Below, piece by piece: positions 9,301 to 16,284 of a stretch of 63,498 nt of DNA; position 1 is the first letter of the stretch, and each line of letters opens with the position of its first letter. The notes beneath the pieces are model-generated. The model saw only the letters and a list, made by a program, of their open reading frames with translations, had not been told where the DNA came from and searched no databases. The position numbers and the translations under genes were made by a program. Source of the DNA: Burkholderiaceae bacterium (GTDB lineage: Bacteria > Pseudomonadota > Gammaproteobacteria > Burkholderiales > Burkholderiaceae); assembly GCA_947448415.1 (NCBI GenBank), contig CANFMT010000015.1, forward strand, positions 1-63,498, read 5' to 3'.

Positions 9301-10422
9301 CGCCGCCTGTGAAATAGGTTCAATCTGGAGTTGCTCAACCTTATTGCGATAGGAGTAGCGCTTGACCCTTGCTAATCCGCTATCAATCACATAGCGAATA
9401 TTAGGGACAGTTAATGAAGTTTCGGCAACGTTAGTAGTCAAAATGATTCGCCTGCCATTGCCTGGACTAAATACCCTTTCTTGCTCTGCTACCGATTGAC
9501 GCGCAAAGAGACTCAGAATCTCCGGATGAAAGCGTTGCTGCAAGACGTGATCCTTACGTAAGGCTTCTGCGCAATCCCGTATCTCCCGCTCACCGGGCAA
9601 GAAGACCAATACATCGCCAGCGCCTGCCGCACCTTCCCGCCATAAATTGGCAATCTCTTCGGTAACTGCATCCGGAATTTCTTTTGCAAGCTTGGATTCT
9701 TTTTTGCCATCAGGCTTACTACCTGAATTTGCATCTGGCTCCAGCGGTGCATAACGCTGCTCAACCGGAAATAGTCGGCCACTTACTTCAATGACTGGGG
9801 CTACCTTCCCATTGATTGCAAAGTGCTCTGCAAATCGCTGGGCATCGATAGTTGCCGAGGTAATAATCAGCTTGAGGTCTGGCCGCTTAGGAAGTAGCTG
9901 GCGTAAATATCCCAATAAGAAATCAATATTAAGGCTACGCTCATGAGCTTCGTCGATGATGAGGGTGTCATAGGCACGCAACTGAGGATCTCGCTGAGTC
10001 TCTGCCAGTAGTATGCCGTCCGTCATCAGCTTGATAGAAGCTGAGTGACTTGTCTTGTCTGCAAAGCGAACCTGATAGCCAACATCTTGTCCAATTGGCG
10101 AGCCTAGCTCTTGGGCGATGCGCTTGGCCGTCGCTGTCGCCGCAATTCGGCGTGGCTGTGTATGACCTATCAGTTTGCCGCCATTAATCGTGCCACGACC
10201 CAGATCTAAGCAAATCTTAGGCAACTGGGTGGTTTTACCTGAACCGGTCTCGCCACAAACAATCACTACCTGATGGCTTTGCAGGGCATCCTTGATCAGC
10301 TGACGCTGACCAGAAACAGGCAATTCCTCCGGAAACCGAATATCTAGCTTGCGCGAGGTGTTGGAAGCAGGCACAGGCTTTGGCATTGCTTTGGGTTTTT
10401 GTTGGTTTATAGGCTCTTGCAC
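6367..10422 (-). CDS. hrpA: ATP-dependent RNA helicase HrpA
   Basis: A very large DEAH-box helicase (1351 residues; the E. coli protein is about 1300). In order it shows Walker A GETGSGKTTQ, motif II DEAHERS, motif III TSATIDA, motif VI QRAGRCGRV, then winged-helix/ratchet and OB-fold regions and the long HrpA-specific C-terminal domain (DUF3418). HrpA acts on mRNA and on stalled, collided ribosomes (family knowledge). The frame opens with GTG at 10422; an in-frame ATG follows 12 codons later. The gene diverges from argA with only 17 bases between the start codons, so its 5' end overlaps the argA promoter. Confidence 0.97.
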   Translation of the reverse strand: MQEPINQQKPKAMPKPVPASNTSRKLDIRFPEELPVSGQRQLIKDALQSHQVVIVCGETGSGKTTQLPKICLDLGRGTINGGKLIGHTQPRRIAATATAKRIAQELGSPIGQDVGYQVRFADKTSHSASIKLMTDGILLAETQRDPQLRAYDTLIIDEAHERSLNIDFLLGYLRQLLPKRPDLKLIITSATIDAQRFAEHFAINGKVAPVIEVSGRLFPVEQRYAPLEPDANSGSKPDGKKESKLAKEIPDAVTEEIANLWREGAAGAGDVLVFLPGEREIRDCAEALRKDHVLQQRFHPEILSLFARQSVAEQERVFSPGNGRRIILTTNVAETSLTVPNIRYVIDSGLARVKRYSYRNKVEQLQIEPISQAAANQRAGRCGRVSDGICVRLYSEQDYQGRPKFTDPEILRSSLAAVLLRMSSLRLPKIQNFPFIDKPLGRAIADGVQLLDELGAIEIDETEPADARDINNSFKLTAIGKQLADLPLDPRIGRMLLAAKEQNAIKEVAIIASALATQDPRDRPMDQAAAADQAHLQFADERSEFLSFVKLWNWYQDALQHKHSNRQLENLCKSKFLSPRRLREWRDVHGQLHTMLGEKGWKENGLAATYEQVHLSLLTGLLGYVAKKEEDEKSQDRNSKAGGYVGARGIRPFIWPGSTIGKKAGAWILAGELQETTRMYARTIAKIEPQWVERVAAHRLIKSLSDPFWDNRQGEVMAFERGTLYGLPIYHGRRVRYEPHNPEETRELFIRQALVQEEMFGRMDTPALQRETEADARKKYSNLFGFFWHNRRLIKEIEALEHRSRRPDVLVDDDLLFAFYDSRIPKEVRSRESLKAWLSKENELDGQLRLEKADLMRHEAAGITVDRYPKNMLVGGVQLSLTYHFEPGSPKDGVTLVVPLTQLNQVDGRRCEWLVPGMCEEKVLLLLKSLPQKLRRHCVPLPDYAKSFLERKLDEKQFGVGDFLDSLIGDIRKERGLEIKRTDFRPESLPLHSSMNFRLIDEHGRQLEVERNLVRLRSEYGETARSAFQAIAQETAQVELGVEPPIGTKTIPGLGGDTTRKVEQGGYRSWDFGELPETLEIQKGNKTLFGYPALVDRGDYCDLEVFDDLEEARKQHALGLRRLFALSNKDTLKALQKQLPGIRELGLLFINVGSVDNLIDQILNLALERAFMPEPLPANAEQFAERLQAGKPRLSLIAQEIARHALNALQAYADLQKKVASSKAASPAAYTDIQAQMQGLIFPKFVTEIPYAQLVHLPRYLKAIAMRIDKLRSNPPRDAQCQKDWESVARPWQKLMQGKKGVASYAMTEDQALVDFRWQLEELRVALYAQELKTPTPMSLKRLEKVLASLR

Positions 10423-10430
10423 CCTATAAT
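10402..10430 (+). promoter_or_regulatory. putative sigma-70 promoter of argA, inside the hrpA 5' end
   Basis: A perfect TATAAT (10425-10430) lies 17 bases from TTGGTT (10402-10407). Transcription would begin around 10437, only about three bases before the argA ATG at 10440, and no Shine-Dalgarno sequence precedes that ATG. This predicts a leaderless or nearly leaderless argA message. Confidence 0.55.
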
Positions 10431-10439
10431 TTTCTCACT

Positions 10440-11804
10440 ATGCCAACAAATGCACCAAACCAGGCCTTAAGTGCCGAAGAAACCGCCTCCAACTTCCCCT
10501 TCGTAGGGTGGTTGCGCGATGTTGCGCCCTACATTCATAGCTTTCGCGAGAAGACCTTTGTGATTGCCTTTGCCGGCGAATTGGTCCAAGAAATTGGTCT
10601 TGAGAACCTGATTGAAGATATTGCGATGTTGCATGCCATGGGGATGCGTATCGTTTTGGTTCACGGTATTCGCCCTCAAATTGAAGAGCAGTTAATGCTC
10701 CGCAAGATTAAAAGCAAGTTTGGCAAAAGCGCTATGCACAGCTATCGGATTACAGATGCTGCAGCTTTAGAGTGTGTCAAAGAGGCTGCCGGTGAATTAC
10801 GTCTTGATATTGAAGCTGCATTTAGTCGGGGATTGCCTAACACTCCGATGGCAGGCTCACGTATTTCAGTCATTTCCGGAAACTTTATTACTGCAATGCC
10901 AGTAGGGGTTGTAGAAGGTATTGACTACGTTCATACCGGTTTAGTTCGCAAGGTTGACTCAAGTTCTATTGGGCAATCTTTGGATAGCAATAAGATTGTT
11001 TTGCTTTCGCCTTTAGGCTTTTCCCCAACAGGCCAAGCTTTTAACCTTGCTTATGAAGATGTTGCAGCTTCAACTGCCGCAGCTTTAAAAGCAGATAAGC
11101 TGATCTTCTTAAGCCCTTACGCTGGCTTAAAAGATGCAGAAGGCGATTTCATCACTGAGCTATCTATGCCGCAACTACAAGAGTATGTAGCGCAAAACAA
11201 CGATATGGACTTAGGCATGAAGAGCTTGCTCAATATCTCTGGTAGAGCCATACGGGCAGGCGTTAGCCGTGTACACTTCTTGCCATGTAATCAAGATGGC
11301 GCCCTCTTAGAGGAGCTCTTTACCCACGATGGTATTGGCATGATGCTTGCTTCATCTGATATTGAAAACTTACGCGAAGCCAATCAGGATGACGTTGGCG
11401 GCATTTTGCAATTAACTATGCCTTTAGAAGAAGAAGGTATCTTAGCTGCCCGCGGTCAAGATGTCATCGAGCGTGATATTCAGCGTTTTTCTGTAATCGA
11501 GCATGATCGCGTTCTCTTTGGCTGTGCGGCCCTCTTTCCATTTCCTAACGGAGTGGGAGAGTTAGCTTGCTTGGCAGTAGATCCTGATGTTCAAGGTTCT
11601 GGTGATGGTGAACGCCTTCTCAAGCGTGTTGAAATGCGCGCTAAACAAGAGGGCATTAAAAAATTATTTGTTCTCACTACAAGAACTGAGCACTGGTTCT
11701 TAAAGCGCGGCTTTAAACGCGCGTCGGTTGATGATCTGCCCGAAGAAAGAAAACAAATTTATAACTGGGACCGCAAGTCCATGGTTTTAACTAAAGACCT
11801 ATAA
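10440..11804 (+). CDS. argA: amino-acid N-acetyltransferase (N-acetylglutamate synthase)
   Basis: Catalyses the first step of arginine synthesis, acetyl-CoA plus glutamate giving N-acetylglutamate. Two domains are visible: an N-terminal amino-acid-kinase-like domain (about 30-300, with [10 protein letters not shown] and the [13 protein letters not shown] loop) that binds arginine as feedback inhibitor, and a C-terminal GNAT acetyltransferase domain (about 310-450, with the acetyl-CoA loop [14 protein letters not shown]). The 454 residues match ArgA (E. coli 443). The start codon has no ribosome site and lies next to the predicted transcription start. yggX follows 32 bases downstream on the same strand. 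Confidence 0.96.
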   Translation: MPTNAPNQALSAEETASNFPFVGWLRDVAPYIHSFREKTFVIAFAGELVQEIGLENLIEDIAMLHAMGMRIVLVHGIRPQIEEQLMLRKIKSKFGKSAMHSYRITDAAALECVKEAAGELRLDIEAAFSRGLPNTPMAGSRISVISGNFITAMPVGVVEGIDYVHTGLVRKVDSSSIGQSLDSNKIVLLSPLGFSPTGQAFNLAYEDVAASTAAALKADKLIFLSPYAGLKDAEGDFITELSMPQLQEYVAQNNDMDLGMKSLLNISGRAIRAGVSRVHFLPCNQDGALLEELFTHDGIGMMLASSDIENLREANQDDVGGILQLTMPLEEEGILAARGQDVIERDIQRFSVIEHDRVLFGCAALFPFPNGVGELACLAVDPDVQGSGDGERLLKRVEMRAKQEGIKKLFVLTTRTEHWFLKRGFKRASVDDLPEERKQIYNWDRKSMVLTKDL

Positions 11805-11836
11805 GAAAACTAAGAGATACAAGAAAGGCATTACAG

Positions 11837-12109
11837 ATGGCACGTATGGTTCAATGCATCAAACTCAATAAAGAGGCTGAAGGAATGGATTTCGCTCCAC
11901 TCCCCGGGGATCTTGGCAAAAAGATTTGGAATCAAGTATCCAAAGAAGCTTGGGCCGGTTGGCTCAAGCAACAAACCATGCTGATTAATGAAAATCGCCT
12001 CAACATGGCAGACCCGCGCGCACGTCAATACCTTTTGAAGCAGGTGGAAAAGTATTTCTTTGAAGGCGGTGCTGATATGGCCCAAGGTTATGTGCCACCA
12101 GCGGAGTAA
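11837..12109 (+). CDS. yggX: Fe(2+)-trafficking / oxidative damage protection protein YggX
   Basis: A 90-residue member of the YggX family (E. coli 91), recognised by the N-terminal [10 protein letters not shown], the [10 protein letters not shown] segment and [11 protein letters not shown]. YggX is a small cytosolic protein that helps protect iron-sulfur clusters and limits labile iron damage (family knowledge). A purine-rich AAAGG lies about 9 bases before the ATG. It follows argA closely and is probably co-transcribed with it. The structured RNA gene begins about 85 bases after its stop. Confidence 0.95.
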   Translation: MARMVQCIKLNKEAEGMDFAPLPGDLGKKIWNQVSKEAWAGWLKQQTMLINENRLNMADPRARQYLLKQVEKYFFEGGADMAQGYVPPAE

Positions 12110-12159
12110 TAGGTATTGCAGCACAGCATCAAATCTTGATAAAAAAGATTACCTAATGC

Positions 12160-12188
12160 TTGACACTACAAATCTCGAAGCATAGGAT
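12160..12188 (+). promoter_or_regulatory. consensus sigma-70 promoter of the intergenic RNA
   Basis: A perfect -35 TTGACA (12160-12165) and a -10 TAGGAT (12183-12188) are separated by exactly 17 bases. The predicted start is at 12195-12196. No open reading frame of any size with a ribosome site follows. Confidence 0.75.
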
Positions 12189-12194
12189 GAAGAT

Positions 12195-12351
12195 GTAGAG
12201 AGGCAGTTGTAGTGCCCCGCTACATTGGCGAAAGCCATTACAAATAAGTGCATCTATGTGCTTATAGGCTAAGGAACTAAATCTCTTCCGAGCGCCTGCG
12301 CCATGCGAATCATGGCAAATAACCCGATGGGCATACCCCGTCGGGTTTTTT
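12195..12351 (+). ncRNA. candidate structured small RNA, about 157 nt, family not recognised
   Basis: Between yggX and rpiA lies a free-standing transcription unit with its own promoter and terminator. By hand-folding, AGAGA (12197-12201) pairs with TCTCT (12282-12286) and AGT (12205-12207) with ACT (12276-12278), closing a multibranch loop. Inside are three hairpins: TGTAG/CTACA (12208-12224), TGGC-GAAA-GCCA with a GNRA tetraloop (12226-12237), and a 9-bp ATAAGTGCA/TGTGCTTAT stem (12244-12265). A GCCATG/CATGGC hairpin (12300-12316) and the terminator follow. I cannot match it to 6S RNA, tmRNA, RNase P or SRP RNA. Function unknown; a regulatory RNA working with the Hfq encoded at 38333-38575 is only one possibility. 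Confidence 0.65.
12321..12351 (+). terminator. terminator of the small RNA
   Basis: A stem of about 11 bp with arms AACCCGATGGG and CCCGTCGGGTT, loop of about 5, is followed by six T. It is strong in the plus direction. rpiA ends just beyond it on the other strand, where the T-run is much weaker. Confidence 0.9.
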
Positions 12352-12356
12352 AATAT

Positions 12357-13067
12357 CTACAGTGCAATTCTTTCTACGCCAGCAGCATTGCTAACCAGCA
12401 GAATATTGGCTTTTTCTTTAGCGAATAGACCCACCGTGATAACGCCCGCGATTTGATTGATCTGGGCTTCCATCTTCAGGGGATCAACAATACTCAACCC
12501 CGCCACATCTAATATCCATCCACCGTTATCCGTTACAAAGGGTTCGCTTGGGGTTTGATTTAAATCTGGTCTAGTATTTTTTGCCAAGCGCAGACTTACC
12601 TTACCGCCAAACTTTTCGAGCTCACGCGTTACGACACCTTGAGCCAATGGAATAATTTCAACTGGTAACGCAAAACTGCCCAGCACAGGAACTTGCTTAG
12701 ATGAATCACAAATACAAATAAATTGCTTTGCCATTGAGGCAATAATTTTTTCTCTGGTAAGTGCACCGCCACCACCCTTAATCATGAAGCCGGCTGGGTC
12801 TATTTCATCGGCACCATCAACATAAGCAGGCAAATTCACAACATCATTAGGATTGAGCACCTTAAAGCCATGTTTCAGTAATCGCTCGGTTGTTACATTG
12901 GAGCTTGATACCGTCCCAGCAAAATAATCCTTATGAGGCGCTAAGGCATCGATGAAGCAATTAGCAGTTGAACCGGTACCCACTCCCAAGATTTGTCCTG
13001 CCGATAGCTTGAGAACCTCATCACGAGCTGCTTCGCCCACCATTTGTTTAAGTTGATCCTGATTCAT
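12357..13067 (-). CDS. rpiA: ribose-5-phosphate isomerase A
   Basis: Interconverts ribose-5-phosphate and ribulose-5-phosphate in the non-oxidative pentose phosphate pathway. The 236 residues show the family motifs: GVGTGSTANCFID (phosphate loop), SSNVTTERL, DGADEIDPAG with the catalytic acidic residues, and IKGGGGALTREKI with the catalytic glutamate and lysine. It diverges from tal, the next enzyme of the same pathway, across an 89-101 base region that probably carries both promoters. Confidence 0.97.
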   Translation of the reverse strand: MNQDQLKQMVGEAARDEVLKLSAGQILGVGTGSTANCFIDALAPHKDYFAGTVSSSNVTTERLLKHGFKVLNPNDVVNLPAYVDGADEIDPAGFMIKGGGGALTREKIIASMAKQFICICDSSKQVPVLGSFALPVEIIPLAQGVVTRELEKFGGKVSLRLAKNTRPDLNQTPSEPFVTDNGGWILDVAGLSIVDPLKMEAQINQIAGVITVGLFAKEKANILLVSNAAGVERIAL

Positions 13068-13168
13068 AGGTGTATTGAATGTCCTTATGCCTTAACTGGA
13101 ACAGAGTAATTAATCCATCTATCATATGATATTCACAAGAAAACCCCTTTAGAAAATTGAGTAAGCCC

Positions 13169-14137
13169 ATGAACAACACTTCCTCAGCATTAAGCCAGCT
13201 TAAGAAGCTGACCACGGTTGTCGCCGATACAGGCGATTTTGAGCGCATGCAGGCATTCCAGCCGCAAGATGCAACTACCAACCCCTCTTTGATTCTGAAG
13301 GCTGCCCAGCAAAGCAATTATCAAAACCTGGTGCAGTCAGTAAAAGATGCTCATCCAGGCATGAGTCCTACCGATTTGGTCGATTACATCTTGGTTGCTT
13401 TTGGCCTAGAAATTCTAAAAATTGTTCCAGGACGTGTTTCTACCGAGGTGGATGCAAGATTATCTTTTGACACTAAAGCCACTGTGGCCAAAGCAAAACA
13501 TTTAATTGCCCTGTATGAATCCCATGGTGTTGACCGTAAACGTATCCTAATTAAGTTGGCCGGCACATGGGAAGGCATTGCCGCTGCAAAAGAATTAGAG
13601 GCCCAAGGGATTCATTGCAATATGACCCTGCTCTTCTCTTTAGTTCAGGCGGCAGCATGTGGCGCTGCGAACGCTAAACTCATCTCGCCATTTGTGGGTC
13701 GCATTACCGATTGGTACAAAACAAAACTTGCCGCCAATTGGAATGATGCAAATAATGGTGGCTCTAATGATCCTGGCGTGACTTCAGTAAAGAGAATTTT
13801 TCACTACTACAAACATTTTGGCATTCCAACCGAGATCATGGGAGCAAGTTTTCGCAATACCAGTCAGATTCTGGAGTTAGCTGGTGTAGATCTACTAACC
13901 ATTAGCCCTGAGCTCCTAGCTGAATTACAAAGCAGCAACGCCTCAGTTGAGAAAAAGCTAGATGCGGTCAACGCTCAAGGCGCTTTGAGCGCCGAGAATA
14001 TTAAGCCGCTCATGTTAGATGAGTCTAACTTTAGGTTGCAACTGAATAATGATGCGATGGCTACAGAGAAGCTAGCGGAAGGCATTCGAAACTTCTGTGT
14101 TGATACGGAGAAGCTTGAGGTGCTACTGGCCAAGTAA
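13169..14137 (+). CDS. tal: transaldolase
   Basis: Transfers a dihydroxyacetone unit between sugar phosphates in the pentose phosphate pathway. About 322 residues, with DATTNPSLI near the N-terminus, [11 protein letters not shown] carrying the Schiff-base lysine, and TLLFSLVQA. The ATG at 13169 is preferred over an in-frame TTG at 13157, because GAG lies 7 bases before the ATG and the TTG itself lies within that ribosome site. It is adjacent to and divergent from rpiA. A strong terminator follows at 14161. Confidence 0.96.
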   Translation: MNNTSSALSQLKKLTTVVADTGDFERMQAFQPQDATTNPSLILKAAQQSNYQNLVQSVKDAHPGMSPTDLVDYILVAFGLEILKIVPGRVSTEVDARLSFDTKATVAKAKHLIALYESHGVDRKRILIKLAGTWEGIAAAKELEAQGIHCNMTLLFSLVQAAACGAANAKLISPFVGRITDWYKTKLAANWNDANNGGSNDPGVTSVKRIFHYYKHFGIPTEIMGASFRNTSQILELAGVDLLTISPELLAELQSSNASVEKKLDAVNAQGALSAENIKPLMLDESNFRLQLNNDAMATEKLAEGIRNFCVDTEKLEVLLAK

Positions 14138-14160
14138 TCGATGACATAAAACTTCAACAA

Positions 14161-14182
14161 AAAACCACCCAAAGGTGGTTTT
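14161..14182 (+). terminator. bidirectional terminator between tal and the COG4315 lipoprotein gene
   Basis: ACCACC-CAAA-GGTGGT stem flanked by an A-run on the left and TTTTTT on the right, placed between two convergent genes. It should end transcription from both sides. Confidence 0.85.
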
Positions 14183-14204
14183 TTGTTTCAGTCAACTTAA
14201 TAAA

Positions 14205-14603
14205 TTATGGTGCTACAACATGCCATATATTGTTCACGCCATCACCAGTTTTATCCCCTGGATTTTTATCTTTAACAAAGAAATAAAGTGGCTTCCCCTT
14301 GTAGGTCAATTGTTTCTGACCATCATTACGAGTAATGGAAGAAAAATCTCCTGATAACTTAATGCCAGGCTCTACGTATACAGGTGGCCAATTATCGGCA
14401 CAAGTAGATACGCACTCAGATTTTCCTGAGCCAGCCTGATCTTTGTCAAAGACATAAATTGTTTTGCCATAACTGCTAGTCAAAATACCATTAGTGACTT
14501 TGACAAAATCTGCAGATGGGGTTTTTACATCAGGCACACCGGAGCATGCTGCCAAAATAACAGCAAAAAGCGCTGCCGTAAGAACTTTAAATTGATTATT
14601 CAT
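14205..14603 (-). CDS. COG4315-type secreted-repeat lipoprotein
   Basis: A small lipoprotein of 132 residues. The signal peptide ends in a lipobox ILAAC with the lipidated cysteine at residue 20. Two copies of the 'Y-x-(F/W/Y)-x-x-D' repeat typical of this family are present (YVFDKD and YFFVKD), the first followed by CVSTCADNWPP, which carries two conserved cysteines. Members are found widely in proteobacteria near redox or stress genes, but no biochemical function is established. It is followed upstream by an OmpA-type lipoprotein gene 29 bases away, in the same direction. Confidence 0.85.
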   Translation of the reverse strand: MNNQFKVLTAALFAVILAACSGVPDVKTPSADFVKVTNGILTSSYGKTIYVFDKDQAGSGKSECVSTCADNWPPVYVEPGIKLSGDFSSITRNDGQKQLTYKGKPLYFFVKDKNPGDKTGDGVNNIWHVVAP

Positions 14604-14632
14604 ATCTTTTCCTTGTGTAATTTAGCGCTGTA

Positions 14633-15172
14633 TTAGTTACCTGGGCCAACCAAAGTGACTTCAATACGACGATTCTGAGCTCTTCCCTCGGGAGTGGCAT
14701 TAGAAGCTACTGGATTGGAATCCCCCATACCTTGAGCGGAGATTAAATTCTGAGAGACGCCCTTACGGATGAGGTAGTCAACAACATCGTCCGCCCTCTT
14801 AGAGGATAGATCAAGATTGGTGCTAATACCCTGACTACGTAAACCTGAACCAATAGTTACATTATCGGTATAACCACGAACAACTACTTTGGTATTTTTA
14901 AAACCAGAAAGTGTTGGGGCCATCTTAGCTAAAACTTGCTCTGCCTTAGCATTTAATTTATACCCGCCTTCAGGAAATAGAATCTTGTCGCGAATCGTAA
15001 TACGAAGCTCACCTTGAAGTTGACGAATTTCCACTTCATCACCTTGATAGGCTTGTTGAAGTTGACTATAAGCCTGATCTAGTGAATTATATTTTTGCTG
15101 GGTGACGCATGCAGTTAAAAGCCCTACAAAAGAAACTGAAAGAACCAATAAGGCTCGCTTGAATGAAATCAT
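14633..15172 (-). CDS. OmpA-family (Pal-like) lipoprotein
   Basis: A 179-residue outer-membrane-anchored lipoprotein. The signal sequence ends LLTAC (Cys22), a short linker or coiled region follows, then an OmpA C-terminal peptidoglycan-binding domain (about 65-175). Family motifs include RGYTDNVTIG, SSKRADDVVDYL and the terminal NRRIEVTL. It should tether the outer membrane to peptidoglycan. It is not the canonical pal, because tolB and ybgF are not adjacent. It is probably co-transcribed with the COG4315 lipoprotein gene downstream. Confidence 0.88.
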   Translation of the reverse strand: MISFKRALLVLSVSFVGLLTACVTQQKYNSLDQAYSQLQQAYQGDEVEIRQLQGELRITIRDKILFPEGGYKLNAKAEQVLAKMAPTLSGFKNTKVVVRGYTDNVTIGSGLRSQGISTNLDLSSKRADDVVDYLIRKGVSQNLISAQGMGDSNPVASNATPEGRAQNRRIEVTLVGPGN

Positions 15173-15273
15173 TTAATTCTCCGAACAATTATGAAATAAA
15201 AAACATCGACAAAAAATGTACATTAGCAAATCATCATGAAGCAGGATTTGCCTTAGATCAAAAACAGTGCTAC

Positions 15274-15459
15274 TTACTTCTTAGCGGTATTGATACCTAA
15301 CAAACTATATGCGCCGCAATAACCCATCATTCCCGTTAACAAAGGAATAATACCAATCCAAGCCCAGGGGCCAGTAATACCAAAGCCGGCTAAACCCATA
15401 AGGGTTGCACCAACAGTCATGCGAAGCACACGATCAGTGTGTCCAATATTGCATTTCAT
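15274..15459 (-). CDS. DUF2892 small membrane protein
   Basis: A 61-residue protein of the DUF2892/YgaP membrane family. The N-terminal CNIGHTDRVLRM matches the characteristic start, followed by a two-helix hydrophobic hairpin (GATLMGLAGFGITGPWAWIG and PLLTGMMGYCGAYSLLG). In other bacteria such domains are fused to rhodanese or accompany sulfur and redox proteins; none is adjacent here, so its role is left open. A GAAG-type ribosome site lies just before the start. Confidence 0.85.
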   Translation of the reverse strand: MKCNIGHTDRVLRMTVGATLMGLAGFGITGPWAWIGIIPLLTGMMGYCGAYSLLGINTAKK

Positions 15460-15500
15460 AGGAAGCCCCTTTTAATTGGTTGAGTCAAATTAGCTTAGGC

Positions 15501-16256
15501 TTATTTTTTGGATTTAGCAAGGCGTTGTCTTAATGCCTCATATAAACATACACCGCTAGCTACCGATACATTCAAACTAGAAACAACCCCTTGCATCGGA
15601 ATGCGCACTAATTCGTCACAGTTTTCTTTAGTAAGGCGACGCATACCCTCGCCCTCAGCCCCCATCACAATACCAATAGAGCCCGTAAGATCAATGTCGT
15701 AAATCGATTTAGTGGCTTCATCATCCGTACCAATCAGCCAAACACCCGCCTCTTGCATCTCTTTCATACTACGAACGAGATTCGTAACTGTAATGACTGG
15801 CATTACTTCTGATGCACCGCTTGATACCTTACTCACTGTCGCATTAATGGATGCCGATCGATCTTTCGGAATCACCACTGCATCTACTCCAGCACCATCA
15901 GCCACCCGTAAACAGGCGCCAAAGTTATGAGGATCAGTTACGCCATCCAACACTAAAAACAAAGGTTTCTCTTGGGCGCCTTCAACATCTTCAACTACCT
16001 CAGTAATGGTACGTGCAATGGTCATCTTTTCCGCCAAGGCAACCACACCTTGATGACGATCGTGCCCTGCTAACTTATGCAAGCGTTCAGCATCAGCTGC
16101 ATGCAAACGTTCACCTAAAAGCTCTTCAGCTTGCTTTAAAAAATCCCCCATGCGCCTATCTCGACGACTAGGGTCAAAGTACACCGACTTCAAACTATCA
16201 GGATCAACTCGTAAGCGCGCTTGAACTGCATGAAAACCAACTAATATTTGTTTCAT
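15501..16256 (-). CDS. rlmB: 23S rRNA (guanosine-2'-O)-methyltransferase RlmB
   Basis: A SPOUT-class methyltransferase that 2'-O-methylates G2251 of 23S rRNA (E. coli numbering, family knowledge). The 251 residues include an N-terminal L30e-like substrate-binding domain, then the knotted domain with [23 protein letters not shown] and [15 protein letters not shown]. It lies 28 bases after rnr in the same direction, the rnr-rlmB order also seen in E. coli. Confidence 0.96.
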   Translation of the reverse strand: MKQILVGFHAVQARLRVDPDSLKSVYFDPSRRDRRMGDFLKQAEELLGERLHAADAERLHKLAGHDRHQGVVALAEKMTIARTITEVVEDVEGAQEKPLFLVLDGVTDPHNFGACLRVADGAGVDAVVIPKDRSASINATVSKVSSGASEVMPVITVTNLVRSMKEMQEAGVWLIGTDDEATKSIYDIDLTGSIGIVMGAEGEGMRRLTKENCDELVRIPMQGVVSSLNVSVASGVCLYEALRQRLAKSKK

Positions 16257-16284
16257 CTTATTTTATTTATTCTTAACTGAAGCA

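Noticed and set aside
9513..9782. Open frames of 60-136 codons antisense or out of frame within hrpA, glnA, dnaX and other long genes
   Set aside because: They lie within strongly conserved genes, lack ribosome sites and show shadow-frame composition.
12195..12351. Reading the intergenic RNA as 6S RNA
   Set aside because: 6S is one long rod with a central bubble. Here the best pairing by eye gives several separate hairpins within a short closing helix, and zapA/fau are not adjacent. A covariance search could overrule this.
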